NCBI GenBank assembly: GCA_030770535.1
Contig: JASVEC010000007.1
Coordinates: 1,054,001 to 1,118,000, forward strand
DNA length: 64,000 nucleotides
Source of the DNA: Batkoa obscura
Taxonomy: Eukaryota > Entomophthoromycota > Entomophthoromycetes > Entomophthorales > Batkoaceae
Direction: 5' to 3'
The notes under the pieces are model-generated. The model was not told where the DNA came from. It was given only the letters and a program-made list of their open reading frames with translations, and made no database searches. Positions 24,581 through 38,613 of this stretch are shown here, in pieces. A program made the position numbers and the translations under genes. The first letter of the stretch is position 1, and each line of letters begins with the position of its first letter.

Positions 24581-26479
24581 TTATGATAAATGTAATTCAT
24601 TCCATATTTCAAACAATAATAAATTAAAAAACCTTTGTGAATGTTCAAATTCCACATTTAACAGTTGATTTCTATAGTCCCTTGATACAGCATAAACATT
24701 TAATTCGTTTTCTTGTTTTAAATTTAATTTTATATAGATTACATGATGTGAATTAACTTGATTAAAAAAGATATAATGTTCTAATAAATTATCAACTTCT
24801 TCATATACTTTAGTAGTTAAATTGGGATTTAAAGCTAAAGATTGAACTAATTTTAACCAATTTAAATTATATTCAATTAATTCATTAAATGCAGGTTCTA
24901 ATGAAATTAAATCAATAAAATAAAATTGAGATTTAAATAAATTCAATTCCTCAGCTAGAAATTGTTTCCCATCTTCTTGAAATTGTTTCCATAATTTGTC
25001 TTTATTAAATTGTTCTATAACTTCTTCTAACTTGTTTTCAATTAGATACTCAGATTTTTCCATTAATTCATTGTTTATTGGACTGGAAGGTAATGAATTA
25101 ATTATTGGTTGATCAATAACTATTAAATTCCAATATTGTAATTTTATTATTTTATTATTTTCTTCTTCTTCTTTTAATGAAACTATTAATATTCGTTGAT
25201 TTTTAACTAATTTCTCATCTTTAAAATAAAATCCAATAGGTTTGTTATTAAAATAAACATTACGAACTTCATATCTTAATGGATTTTTAATAATGTAATA
25301 ATAAATTTCTTTTAAATTATTAATTTTACTTAATATTATATCTCCAGTTTCTATTAAATTATTAGAATAATCTCCTCTTATTAATGTAGAATTAATAAAT
25401 GATTGAATTAATTTTAATAAGTTCACTTTAGGTAAATATTCTAATTGTCCTTCTAACCAATGTTTAATATGTTGTATATGATAATCATAAATAAATGAAT
25501 TTCCATGGATTTTCTTTTTTAATAAATTGATTTTATTCAATTGAATATTTATTTTATTTTCTATTTGATGATAATGATTTATTATTGGTATTGAATAAAT
25601 ATCAATATGAACGAACATATCTTTTATTTTTAGTCTTAAAAATATTGGTAAATTATTTGTCCATATTTGATAATAACTTGGTGAGTAACATGTATTATTA
25701 ATATTAATATTAATATTATCAACTTCTTCTCCTAAAAATTGTAATCCTGAAGATTTTAAATATTTTCCATATTCATTCATTAAATTTTTCATTACATTTA
25801 AATACCATAATTTAAATTGATTACTATTAATATCTTCCTTTTTAAAAAATAAGTCCAAAAATAATGGTCTTGAATTTGTTGTTTTAAATTGAAATAATGG
25901 GGTTCTACATAAATGAACTAAATGACATTGGTTTAGTATAATTTCCATTTCATCTGGTTCATTTAAACATTTATTTTGTTCAAACAGTAATTTTAATTTT
26001 TCAATTAATAAATGAAATTGTTCAAAATCAGTTTTAGGATGATTTAATAAATTATTATATCGTTCCATAAATTCTTGCCCATGAATTTGTAAATAATCAT
26101 AGTGTTTCATTGTCATATTATTCATTTTTATTTCAGATGGTGCTAAATATAATACTCGATGAATATTAGGATATTGCTGTTGAAATTCAATTGTTTTAAT
26201 AATATTATTATTATTATTATCTTCTATTGATTTTATACTACAATTATCTATTATTGATTTTGTTTCTATTATATTTGATTCATTCATTTTAATTCTCAAA
26301 TCTATTCCAGTATTATTTCGTATTTTATTAGGTGTTGTATGTCTTATTAACAAACCTAATCGATGTAAATCAATATTAGGTTTATTATTAATTTTAATTT
26401 CATTTTCTAAACTTCCATAACTATTATTACTATTTTTCATTATATTATTATTATTATTTGAATTATTATTATTATTTGA

Positions 26480-26530
<51 letters not shown>

Positions 26531-29500
26531 TGAATTATTATTATTACTATTATTATTATTATTTGAATTGTTATTATATATTTTAGAACATTCGGAATTT
26601 TGATTACTAATAATAGGTGATTGATTAATTAACATATTAATTTGATATTTTTGATGAAAATAACCCATTTTTTGTTGTAATATAAAATCTAATAAATTTT
26701 TTCTAGATAAATCAAATTGTACTATTTTATCTAAAAATAATTTTAATTGTAAATTAAATTGTTTATTTAAATTATAACTATTAATTTTAATACTTTGATT
26801 ATCAAAATTAATCATTAAATAATAACTTCGATTTAATTCCATTATATTGTTATTATTATTATATTTGTTACATAAATGAGTTTGTTGAATTGATGAATGT
26901 AATAATATTTCTTCAATTGATTTTTCTTTTTTTATTAAATTTTTAGTTTGTCCACTTTTAATACTAATAATATCTTCTGTTGAACTTCTTCTACTACTAA
27001 TATTATTCATAAGTCCATTAAATGAATTCCAATTACTATTATTATTATTGCTATTATTATTATTATTCATTTTATTAGATAGCTCAGGCAATCCACTTAA
27101 TATTGTATATCTTTTAGGTATTAATTCATTTGATTGGCTATTATTATTATTATTATTATTACTATTATTTAATTTAAAATTATTAATAATATTAATCATT
27201 CCATTTTTATTAACTTGTAATAAAATAGGTGAAAAACAAGAATGATAATCTGATAACCAATCAATTAATTGAGATATTAATAATCTTTGAGTCGATTCAT
27301 TAAATTGATTTTTAATTTGATATTGAAACATTGTTGGATTATTCAATTTATTACCAAATTCAATTATATTTGATGTTGGTTGAAATAACCTTGAATCAAA
27401 ATTAATACTATTAATTAATAATATTTTGTTTTCTTCTAAATTATTTATTGAATTTAATTTAAATTTATCTGATTCTGAATGAACTCGAGTCATTTTTTTA
27501 TCATTTGATACTATTGGTATTTCCATTAGAAAACTTTTAGTACAACAATCTAATACATAATCTAATAAACTTTGTTTAATATTTAATAATAATTGTAATT
27601 TAAATTGATTTAAATTGATATTTCCGATTCCCCATAAATCTAGATTTAATTGATATTTTTGATTCTTACTTTCCTTTTCTTCAATTATTGTTTCAATATC
27701 AAATGACTCTCCAGTTAATAATGGTCGAAATCCTAAATGTTGTAAATTTTTTTCATTTGGTAGAAATTGTAATTCATTTTCTTTTAGATTGATTATAGTA
27801 AAACAAACTAATCCAATACCTTGTCCAATAGTAGCTTCAATTTGAGTTGGTGATCGTGATGCTATTGAATTATAAAACATAATAAAATCACCTACAAAAC
27901 ATTCACATGAATTATTATTATCATTATTATTATTGTCATTATTATTATTTGAATTATTTTCAGTATTAAATTGATATTTATAATAATCCTGACAAAATTT
28001 TTTATATTGTAATTTAACTTCATTACCTGTTAATGGATGAAGATAATTAGTTACATTTTGTTTGATATAAACTAATAATAACATGGGGTTTAATATAAAA
28101 TTAGGTAATTGAATTTGTAATTTAGCTTGTGGATTTGGATATTTTTTTAATGGAAATATAAAATTAATATCTGGCAAACTTAATTTTAATGTTACATTTC
28201 TAGCTAAAAAAGAAGACATTACATTTAAAGTTAAATGATTCATTAATCGATTATATATTAAATTAGGTAATTCTTCTGTTATTTCTTTACTTGGTATTAT
28301 TATTCCATATACTTCTAATACTAATTCTCGATAATCTTGTATATTAGAATTTATTGATGGTAATAATTGTTGATAATTTGATGTTCTTAAATGAGATAAT
28401 AATGTAGATGAATTAGGTCTTTTTATTGAAGGTGAATTTGGAAATGAATTTATTGAAGATTCAGTAATAATAGAACTTGGTCGATTTTCATCTAGTAACG
28501 TTATTTGATTGTTATTTGGATTATTACTATTATATTCTGAAGATTGAGATAAATTTAAACTACTTTTTGATAAATCGTCAATATAATTTTCATCTAAAAT
28601 ATTAATTTCATTTTCATTTAATCTTAAATAATAAACTGAATTTTGATCATTAATAACATATAAATTATGTCGATTAATTACAGATAACGGATGCATAACA
28701 GTAGTTAATATATAATTTAAGGCTTGCATTGGTTTTAATCGCCAATGTAACGGGAAACTTTGTTTAAATAATAATGGACATTCAAATTGACCAACTTGAA
28801 ATTTATTTGATTGAATTGAGAATTGAATATTATTATTGTCATATTGAATATTTTGAACTTGTTTGTTATTTATTTCTTTTATTATCCTTTTATTTTTATT
28901 AGTTTTCATATTGTTTATCTCTTCTTCATTCTCTTCATTCTCTTTTTCATTCTCTTCTTCATTGTCTTCTTCATTTAATAAATTATCATCAGATGAATAA
29001 GGCTCATCTTGAGTATCAGGTGGTATTAATAATTTATTACATATCCTTGTCTCATTTAATTCTAACAATAATATCATTTGATTAACTCTCATTAATAACA
29101 ATGCTATTTTTTTTCTTATTCTTTGTACAATACGTGATTTATCTACACCTGATAAATATCTACAAAAGAAAAGGAAATGAACATAATTTTCATTGGGAAT
29201 TAATATCATCCAAAATTTAGGTACAAATTCATTTAAATTGAATTTGTCTATCATATAAATTGATAGTTCATTAAATAGTTCATTTTCTTTATTATTATTT
29301 TCTTGTTGATTTATAAATTGAATTTTATTATTATTATTATTATTATTTGAATTGTTATTATTATTTTGTTTATTTTCATTTGATTCTATTTGTATATAAA
29401 AATAATTACCTTCTTTTTTTATTATAAATGGAAATTCTATTAATTCATTTAATTCATTACAAAATATTTGTTTTCCTCTTTTTTTGTTAACAAATTTTAA

Positions 29501-32288
29501 ACTAATATTAAATGCTGATGGAAAATCCATAAATGGATTTCGTATTGATAAATTTTGTTTTATATAATCTAATAAAATATTATTAATTGGTTGGTATGTT
29601 ATTAATTCATCAATAATTTCTTCTTTTATTAGCCATTCTAATCTTGACTTAAATTCATTAATTATTAATCGTTGATTATTATTAAATATAGTTTCTATTG
29701 CTTCATATTTTATAGTCTCTTTTTGATTATTATTTTTGATTTGTTTTATTTTTTCTTCTAATTTAATGTCTAATGAATGTGGTAAATAAAATGTTAATTT
29801 AATTTTAGCTTCTGTATTATCATTTGAAATTAAAGGAGATTCTTCATTACCAATACTTTTTGGTGAATAATCAATTATTTTATTATTTTCTTTAACTTTA
29901 TATGATGTTGGTACTTGACTTGTTTTTAATTCATAATTTTGTTGATTTAAATTTGGATTATAAAAACAAAAGCTTAATTGCATAAATAAAGGAGATGCTA
30001 CTTTTTCTAAAAAGTCATTAATATTAAAGGATTCTTTTATTGTCTCTATTGTATTTGATAATATTGATGTTATTTCTTTATTATTATTATTATTTGAATT
30101 ATTATTATTTGAATTATTATTATTTGAATTATTATTATTTGAATTATTATTATTTGAATTATTATTATTTGAATTATTATTATTTGAATTATTATTATTT
30201 GAATTATTATTATTTGAATTATTATTATTTGAATTATTATTATTTGAATTATTATTATTTGAATTATTATTATTTGAATTATTATTATTTGAATTATTAT
30301 TATTTGAATTATTATTATTTGAATTATTATTATTTGAATTATTATTTAAATCATTTTCATTCTCTTTTATATTATTTAATGATTTTAAATAATAAATTAA
30401 CTGTTTATTATTTGAATTATTTTGTTGACTATTAAATAAATTAAAATGATTATAAATTAATTTTTCAAATTTTTGTTGAAATTGTAATTCATTTTGTTGT
30501 TTTTTTAATTGATTGAAATTCCTTTTATCTTTTTCTGTTTTCAAATTTAAATAATTTGTTATTTCAATTTCAATCTCAACTTTAAAACATAATTTTAATG
30601 CCATATTAACATCTTTAATATCCATTTTATAATTCAATAACATTGAAGAATAAATAGACTGAACAAAACATCTTCCAATAACATTATCAAATAAACTTTG
30701 TAATTTATGAACTTGTAAACAAATATTAGGTTGAGGTTGACTCCATTTTGTCCAAAATTCTACTCTTTCTAATTCAGTCATAATTGAAACTAATTTTTCA
30801 TTTGTTGGTATAATTGGATATAAATTATTATAACATTTCTCTTTAGTAAATTGAATTTCATTTAATTTAGATAAATTTAAACTAAATTGATTAGAATTTG
30901 TATTATTTTCTCGAATACATTCAAATGACCATAATTTTAATTTTAAACTTTCATTATTACTTTCATTATTACTTCCATTATTACTTCCATTATTTTGAAT
31001 ATATTTTTGAAAGCTTAATAAAACATCAATAATATTGGGTACAAAAGTTAATGCAAATGAAGTAGAACTAATTAATTTAGCAAATCCCCATTTTTGGGAG
31101 GCCATTTCAGGTGATATAATATCTAACCCTTTTAATTGATTAACTGGTATATTACAAGGATCTTTGATTTCACCAGCTACTGCAGTATCCGTTAATTTCA
31201 TTATTGAAGTTTCAATAAAAAATTGAAAAAATAAACATTGAATTGTTAATGAATTTAAATTCATTAATTCTTCCTCAGTTAAATTAAATTTTAGTGGATA
31301 AATACTATTTTCATCTAAATTTGGTATAAAATAAGATTTGTCTTTTAAAAATAAAACATCTCTTTCCAATCCTATTAATACTTGTAAATTATATTCAAAT
31401 TTGGGTATCTTATAAGTTGAAATTAATGCTACACTGTTTAAAACGAGGGATCTTAATCTTAATTTATCATTTAATAAATTCTTCTTATTTCTACAAGCTT
31501 GATGAATTAAATCAAATGATATTAAATTAGTAATAATACATTCATCTTTAGCTAAGATTTCCATTGAAGTATTTAAACTAACATCTTCTAATTGTTCATT
31601 ATTAATAGGTTCACTCCAAATTTCACTTGTTACTTGATTATTTTTAAAATCTTTATTGATTTTATATTGAATACCAAATTGACGATAACTTTGTTTCCAA
31701 GGAGAATTAAACTCTTTATAAAATAAAACAGATTCATCTTCATATTTACCAATTTTAATAAAACCTTGAGATAATTTGGCTTTCAATAAAATAAAATAAA
31801 TTAAATCATAAATTGAAGGTAAATTACTATTTATAAAATAATTATCTAAATTTAGTTCAATTAACCATTCTTTTGTAAAATATTTTAAATATCCAATAGC
31901 AAATGAAGGTAATAAAGATTGTCGATTTAAATAACTTTCCTTTTTTGGAAATTCATTTTGAACTAATAAATTATGTAAAGGTCGTTGACAATTTTGTATT
32001 AAATAAGATTGTTGATTTAGTTTGAATTCAAATTTAATTGATAAATGTTGTTGAATTAATTTTTCTCTAATCGGATATTTAACATTAACGAATACTAACC
32101 GTGACCATATTAATGTATTTGTAATTGATACTAATCTTAATATACAAAAACTAGGAAATGAATGTTGACCTGTTTTATGAGCTGTTAAATATTTAATATA
32201 AGTTGTATCGGAAATAACTGAATAATTTAAATTTTCTGAAAATAATTGTTTTAATTGTTTTAATTCTACTTTAAAATCAAACGGATCT

Positions 32289-32327
<39 letters not shown>

Positions 32328-32770
32328 TCTTCTAAATTATTGTTTTTCTTCTTAATAAATAATATACTTGAATAATCATCAAACAAGCCATTAGATATAA
32401 ATTCTAATTTCTCATGTGCAAATGTAGACCATAATTCTTTAATAATATTAATATCAATCTTATTAACTATTTCTTTTTTAATAACTGAATCTTCTTCTTC
32501 TTCTTCTGTTGTTGTTGTTGATATTGATGTTATTTCTTTAGACGCTTTAAATTGTGGTATTCTTTGAGCTAATGAACTCAATGATTTTAAAGTATCATCT
32601 GTTGCAAAGATACTTTTTAAAAATGTATAAAGATGAGTTAAACTAGAATGTAAAGCACCACTAGCACCCTTTGTTGCTTTCATTGATTCAAAATTCACAA
32701 AACTTACAGCGAATAATGTTGATGCCAATATATTCATTTCAATTCTTATGTATTTTTTATTTTGTGTATG

Positions 32771-32821
<51 letters not shown>

Positions 32822-34986
32822 TGATGAATGATGATTATTGTGATTAGTTCTTAAATCAGATGGTAAATGAGCTCTAATACGATATTGAATAATAACATTA
32901 GGTAACCAAATCATAGCTAAATTAATTAATATTTTATCTGCTTTTGATTGTTTATTTCCTGCAATACCAATTTTTTCAATAAAAAAACCTTCTCTCAATC
33001 TTGCATTTAATATACATGAAGCTTCTAAAGGTAATGCATAATCTCTATACCTTGTTAATAAGCTTTCAGTTATTGGTGGTGGTGCATGTATATTCCATGG
33101 AAATTGAATATTAATACTAGTGGGATCTTCCATAATTATATTAGTTCCATTATTTAATAATTTTTCTCTTGGTAAATCGGATATTCTTTCTTTACCAAAA
33201 TTAACTATACTATTTCGATTTAATTGTCTATTACGATGAAATGTTGCTTTTTGTATTAATATTAATCGATGATAAAAATTAGGATATTGAATTTTATTAT
33301 TACTCTCTTTCTCTTTCTCTTTCTCTTTCTCTTTCTCTTTTACTTCTTCTTTTACTTCTTCTTTTACTTCTTCTTTTACTTCTTCTTTTACTTCTTCTTT
33401 TACTTCTTCTTTTACTGCTTCCTCTTTTTCTTCTTCTTCAATTATACCATACTTCGGACAATCTAAAGAATAAATAAATTTCCCACCAGTTGGCATAGCT
33501 AAAAATCGAAAAGATTCATTATCTGGTACATAACCAAAGCTACTTGCTGGTGTAAAACCAAATGGATTACCTACTTGAATAGCAATTAAATGAACTCCTT
33601 CTTTAGCCATACCTCTTAACCCATAACCATAATCCATAGGTTTAAATTCTGGTACACCATCCGATATTAAAACTAAAACAGGAGCTGCATCTTGTGGCAT
33701 CAATCTTAATGTTAATAATCCATATTCTAAAAACGAATTTTGTCCTTCCTTTTGTTGTAATAAATCTTCTAAATCTTCTGATATTGTATTATTGACATTG
33801 TCATTATTATTTAAATTATTATTATTATTTAAATTATTATTATTATTATTTAAATCATTATTATTATTTAAATTATTATTACTATTATTATTGTTATTAC
33901 CCTTGTTAATCGAATCTATTGTTGTAGCTTCATTTGTCATTATGTTTTGTAAATAAATAAACCATTTTTGTATTTGATCAAATGTAGCATTTAAATTTTG
34001 TTTGGTTACTATGATATTATGTAATAATGTTTTTATATTATCTTTTGTATTTGTATTATTATGAGTTGAAGAATTGGAATAATCCGCTAATACACTCAAA
34101 TAAATTTCAGGTTCTACTTGAAAATAGGTATTCGTTTGGCTTTGTGGTATTGAAAATTTATCCAAACAACCAAATAAACAATTTTTAAATGTTTCTATGA
34201 TTTCATTTACTAATATTGTTTTTCTAAAGGGATCAATTGTGGCTAATGAACTGGACATGTCCAATAAAAATACTAATGAATATCTTTTATAAAACGTATA
34301 TATTTTAGTATGTGGTAAGATCCTATAAAGCCTTTCTTTTTCGTCCATTGCTGACTTATTTCCTTTATCCTCTTGTTGTTCCTTTACTTTCGTCTCATTC
34401 ATTTCTATTTTATCCATACACTTATTTTGTTCCTTATCATTACCTTCTAAATCAATCCAACCTGGTTCTTTTTCATCATTAATTTCAATAACTTGTAAAT
34501 GTTTATCCTGTAAATGAAAAGTATTCACATATTAAAGAGATAATAAATTAAAGTCTATTTCTTACCTTCAAATCAAAGGGTTTAAAAGGACGAAACATAT
34601 GATTGATAGCCCATAACACCCAATCACTCTTTGATATCCTCCAACGGTTATCTACACAGATTACTAAAGAACGAGCGTCTATGACTTTCTTTTTTGAATA
34701 TTTAGTTAAATTCGTTTCATTTTTTTTAAATGTTAAAACTGATCCTTTTATACAACTAAAGTACTAAATCAACACTTACTACACTTTCATTAATATCCCC
34801 ATCCGCTCCATTACCCCCTTTTGTCGCTTCTAATCCCTTTTTACTATCCAATAGATCACTCACACTTCCATTACTACTATTACCACTCTCCAATGTTATC
34901 CTTTTATCATATTGTGATTTTAATATCTGTTGAATTCCTTGTTTTTTTTTACTCTCTTTTTTTATAGCTCCTTTTTTTTCATTCAT
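24581..34986 (-). CDS. SZT2-like KICSTOR protein, copy B
   Basis: Second complete copy of the SZT2-like gene, convergent with copy A. Same intron (34508-34565), same proposed start (ATG at 34984-34986), same Asn/Ser and KEEV repeats and same stop. The only protein difference seen is Ser instead of Leu in KYLKSSGLQFLGEE (base 25749). Both copies are fully open, so neither looks degenerate, although at least one of two identical giant genes would normally be free to decay. Its promoter and 3' flank differ from those of copy A, so the two could be expressed differently. Function as for copy A: predicted scaffold linking amino-acid sensing to TORC1 inhibition. Confidence 0.87.
34508..34565 (-). 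other. intron of SZT2 copy B
   Basis: Mirror image of the 58-nt intron of copy A, with the same GTAAGA donor and TTTACAG acceptor on the minus strand. Confidence 0.85.
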
Positions 34987-35033
34987 TACGTTTTTTTGTT
35001 AAAGAATAATTAGGCTACGATTTTTTTTAAAAT

Positions 35034-35443
35034 ATGATGCTTGGAAAACATAAGCTAAATTTCAAGCCAATTAGAAGAGGGATATTTTTGACTAGGGGAA
35101 ATTGAAAAATTGAAAGTAAAGGAAGTGAGATAAAATTTTTAGTTTAAATTATGTTAGTTAGGTTGTTAGGATAACTTGGGTTTTTTTACATGTTTCTTTA
35201 TTTTTTGTAAATTCAGAAGTATAGGTATAAAATTACAATAGTAATCTATTTATATTGTATAAAATAATGACTTTTATTTTATACAGTCACTAAAAAATAG
35301 CACAAGTAACTCAAAAATTGTATATTTTTAAATGTTACTTAAATTGATTTAATTAATTTGGTTGGAAGTGGGCTAATAATTTATTTTCCAAAAATTCTTT
35401 TAACTCTAATAAACTTTATTGTTATCAACTTAATTTAAAGCAA
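35034..35443. other. upstream region of SZT2 copy B
   Basis: Diverged from the equivalent region of copy A but apparently related. It has AAAGTAAAGGAA at 35113-35124 (TTCCTTTACTTT on the gene strand) and CCAATT at 35067, in the same order and roughly the same spacing as upstream of copy A. No other gene is seen. Confidence 0.45.
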
Positions 35444-36025
35444 CTAACATATTGAATAAATTAATATCATATCTCTTTTCTTATTTGAAACTTTAATATA
35501 AGTAAATAGTAGTAGTAGTGTATTAAATCTCTTAAGATAGATATTCGTAAATTGTGACATAGTAGTGTAAGTATTTATGCTCCCTTTTACAGTAGGAGAT
35601 TTTATCTCAACTAATGGCATCCTACTAAATAACAAATTTAAGCATTGATTTGGTATAGCGTTTAAAAGAAAAACAGGTGTAGGGATTAAATCTCACAAGA
35701 GTATAAAACATTTTAATGAGAAAAACAGATATTATTGAAACATTGGAGTTAAATTAGCCACCGCTTGCATAGATCTTTATCCAACAAATATTTATAGCTC
35801 AAATTAAACTGTTTCTAGTCTTTCCTTCTGTTTACTCTTTATTTGATTGAAATAATACATATGCTTGTGAATGGAAACCTTTGGTATTATACATTATTAG
35901 TTTTCGCTTGCCTTTTTGATCCCTTTTAGACGATAATCCCTTTTTGTACATTAATTACAACTAGGCATTGATAAACCAAATTTTCTTTTCCCATTACAAT
36001 ATTGATCACAGACTGCCCTAGCTCT
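35444..36025 (-). pseudogene. decayed Zn2Cys6 zinc-cluster gene
   Basis: The minus strand from about 36025 reads RARAVCDQYCNGKRK and then FGLSMPSCN-stop-CTKRDY. This is the outline of a Zn2Cys6 DNA-binding domain (C-x2-C-x6-C-x5-9-C-x2-C-x6-C) with some cysteines lost, altered spacing and a stop. GTGAGT...CTAG just upstream could be an old intron. A further open stretch (35444-35635) may be the remains of its C-terminal part. The intact zinc-cluster gene at 38614-39183 lies 2.6 kb away on the same strand. This is a broken host regulator gene. Confidence 0.5.
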
Positions 36026-37049
36026 AGTTTAATTTATTAATAATGGTTTACTCACCTTTGACTATGGACGTTTAAAAAGTACCAACTTGGCTTTGTATTT
36101 TTATGACGTATGATTAACACTATTGTGGATGATGTAAAGCTTTAAATAGAAATCCAAATGCAGGTAATGCAATATTAGAAAACACTAACTGTATTAGAGT
36201 AATTAATACGCATTAGTTTATACCCAAAAGTCTTTTTTCAGTTTGATTTTTTACGAATCCGTAATTTTAAACAGTAAAATAATTGCTTTATTACTTAATT
36301 TAGAAATGAGTCATGTAAATTTTGCAAATTCGAACCAATTGAAATGTTGATTTTTTAAATTTTAGCCAAAATTTTAAACTCAGCTATATATAAAAATAAA
36401 ATAAATAAAATTTAGAAAAAGAAAAAAAATAAATTTTTGAATATTGAAAGTATCACATATCTAAATAACTTTTACAAACTAATAACAATTTTATTTTTTA
36501 TAGACTTTGAAAAAATTTAATAAAACAATATGAATCTAAATTGACACGCGTCAATTTACTTAAAGATTAATTTATTACTGAAATTTACCACTTCAATAAC
36601 TGTATAACAATTGAATGCGATCCATTTACCGATTCAGTTGTTTTTGATTAATCCCCAAGTAAAAATTGACTTTCACGGTTATAAACTCCTCATACTATTA
36701 CTTAAGAATTAGTAATCAACTACCTAATATCATATTTCATCCTTTAATCGGGGTTAGGGATTTAGTTCAAGTCGATTTTTATTGTAATAAAGTTGGATTG
36801 ATAGAGTTAAGAATTGTAACATTAATACTATTTCAAAAAGATTAGTAATTGAAATAAGAGACTCATTTTTTTGAAATTACCCGTGATAAAACCACGACTA
36901 ATGGAGCAGTTTTTACGGCTAAAAAATTCAATTCAATTAGTAGTTTAATCTTGCTAAACTCTTAGGTCATAAAATAATTAATAATTCAAAATGACAGTCT
37001 GAATTTAAAGATGCTATTTTTATCAACAAAAATATGATAGAATGCAATA
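36026..37049. other. intergenic, nothing recognised
   Basis: About 1 kb between two stretches of decayed coding sequence. Stops in all frames and no RNA gene or repeat recognised. Confidence 0.5.
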
Positions 37050-38090
37050 AACATTGTATAACTCATAACAGTTATTGATCAGAACTGTAGAAATAGATTT
37101 TAAAAATAGAATACAGACCATGCCCAGCATTTAAGTTATAAATTTTTATGGCGTTTAACTTAATCTTTTAAAACTTCCAAACTATCCTGTCTAGGCTTAA
37201 GATGGGTAATAAGAAACTCACTAGCCCATTAATTGGTCACGACTTACAGCTATTGTAGCTCTATTACAAATTAGTTAATAGTTCATTTAAGAATAATGTT
37301 TTACTAAAGCTTTGCTAAAATTTGAAGACTATGCTTTAAAGAAGCTAAATGAATGAATAATTGGATTTAAAAATACCACAAATTAGGTCACAAAAGAGCT
37401 GTAACAAGTAAAAAGAATAGTCGAATATTCTTAAGGTGCGGTCAAAATCAATTCCAGATTTATCAGGTGTTAGCCCAAGTCCAAGTGATAAGGTAAATAG
37501 ATCAGATGTTTGGAAACTGAGTTTGGCTTCATTCAGTGAGTATAACGCATTAGAAATAAATCACTAAAGGGCTGCTAACTAATTATTAATATACTGTATA
37601 GCTGTGTAATACTCATTAACTTTGAATTAGAAAACGAACCAAACTTGAAATTTCTATGCGAAACTTTAATTATTAAACCTAAGTTTGGTAATTTCCAACT
37701 TTTCATAACACTGTCGGTTTATTTGTTCCATATTTATTGCAGTTTATGTTGCCATTTTGCAAGCGGACGATTTTTATCTCGCTAATTGAGCTCTAGATTT
37801 AAACTTTGATGTAAGATTACCTCTTAATGTTCACCCACTTCATATTAATCTGGATCTAAATAAAACGAAACTATGGACTTGAAGGTGTTGTTATTGATAT
37901 ACCCCTGTTGTGTTACGTTTAATGTTCTTATTATAATATCACAAGATGAATAAAGGTGATATAAGGAATTGCTTAATAATGCTTGCTAATACCCAACTTT
38001 TCGTTTCATTTATCCATAAGGCTTCAGCCCGGAAAATTGTTACTAACTTTAGTTTACCCAAAGCTTGACATTGATTGCCCAAAAAAATTC
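37050..38090 (-). pseudogene. decayed coding sequence, possibly fungal regulator
   Basis: Several minus-strand segments read like protein but are separated by stops and frame changes. Examples are CQALGKLKLVTIFRAEALWI near 38070, and LSFQTSDLFTLSLGLGLTPD, then RIFDYSFYLLQLFCDLICGI, near 37530-37400. Composition is less AT-rich than true intergenic DNA. Weak resemblance to the middle region of fungal zinc-cluster regulators, plus the adjacent zinc-cluster genes, suggests a dead paralogue. No single motif proves this. Confidence 0.3.
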
Positions 38091-38613
38091 ACTTTAAGCC
38101 AATCAACTAAGAAGAAGTCAAATTAATAAATCAAATCTTATTAAAATTATTAGCTAATCAGTTCCAAATATACTTTTCAGCCAATAAAATGCTTTTCATA
38201 GCTTGAAGTTTAAATCATTTTGAGACTTCTAAATGACCGAACTAACAAAATTGAAATGTGTAACTAAGCTCGGGTCAATTGAGGTTTACGGGTTATTTAA
38301 GAAGCCGATTTTTGAAAAAGTATTTGCCAATTTTGAAACTTCGGTTAATAAGTGGTTGGTTTATTTAAAACCAAAAATAACTTAAACTTTCGAAATAGAA
38401 AGCGAAAGTAAATAATAAATGATTAAAATAATTGAGAATAAATATGAAGTAAAATTTTGTTTTTATTTACAAAATTAAAAGCTAGTCATTGTACTAGATC
38501 TATTACTCCTAATCTTGTAAACTTCAAGATAATAATTAGGATAAAGGAATAAATAAAAAACTGTTTTGTAGTAGAAGCTTATAAGCACGGCTTAAAAAGT
38601 TGGAAATATCAAA

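Larger units (their letters stand above)
24569..35033 (-). repeat. right arm of 10.5-kb inverted duplication
   Basis: Reverse complement of 10948-21412 with the same length and the same microsatellite lengths. The outer boundary falls in the poly(A)-rich leader (shared ATTTTAAAAAAAATCG, then divergence). The inner boundary falls 12 bp after the stop codon (shared GAAGTAGAAGG, then divergence). Confidence 0.95.
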
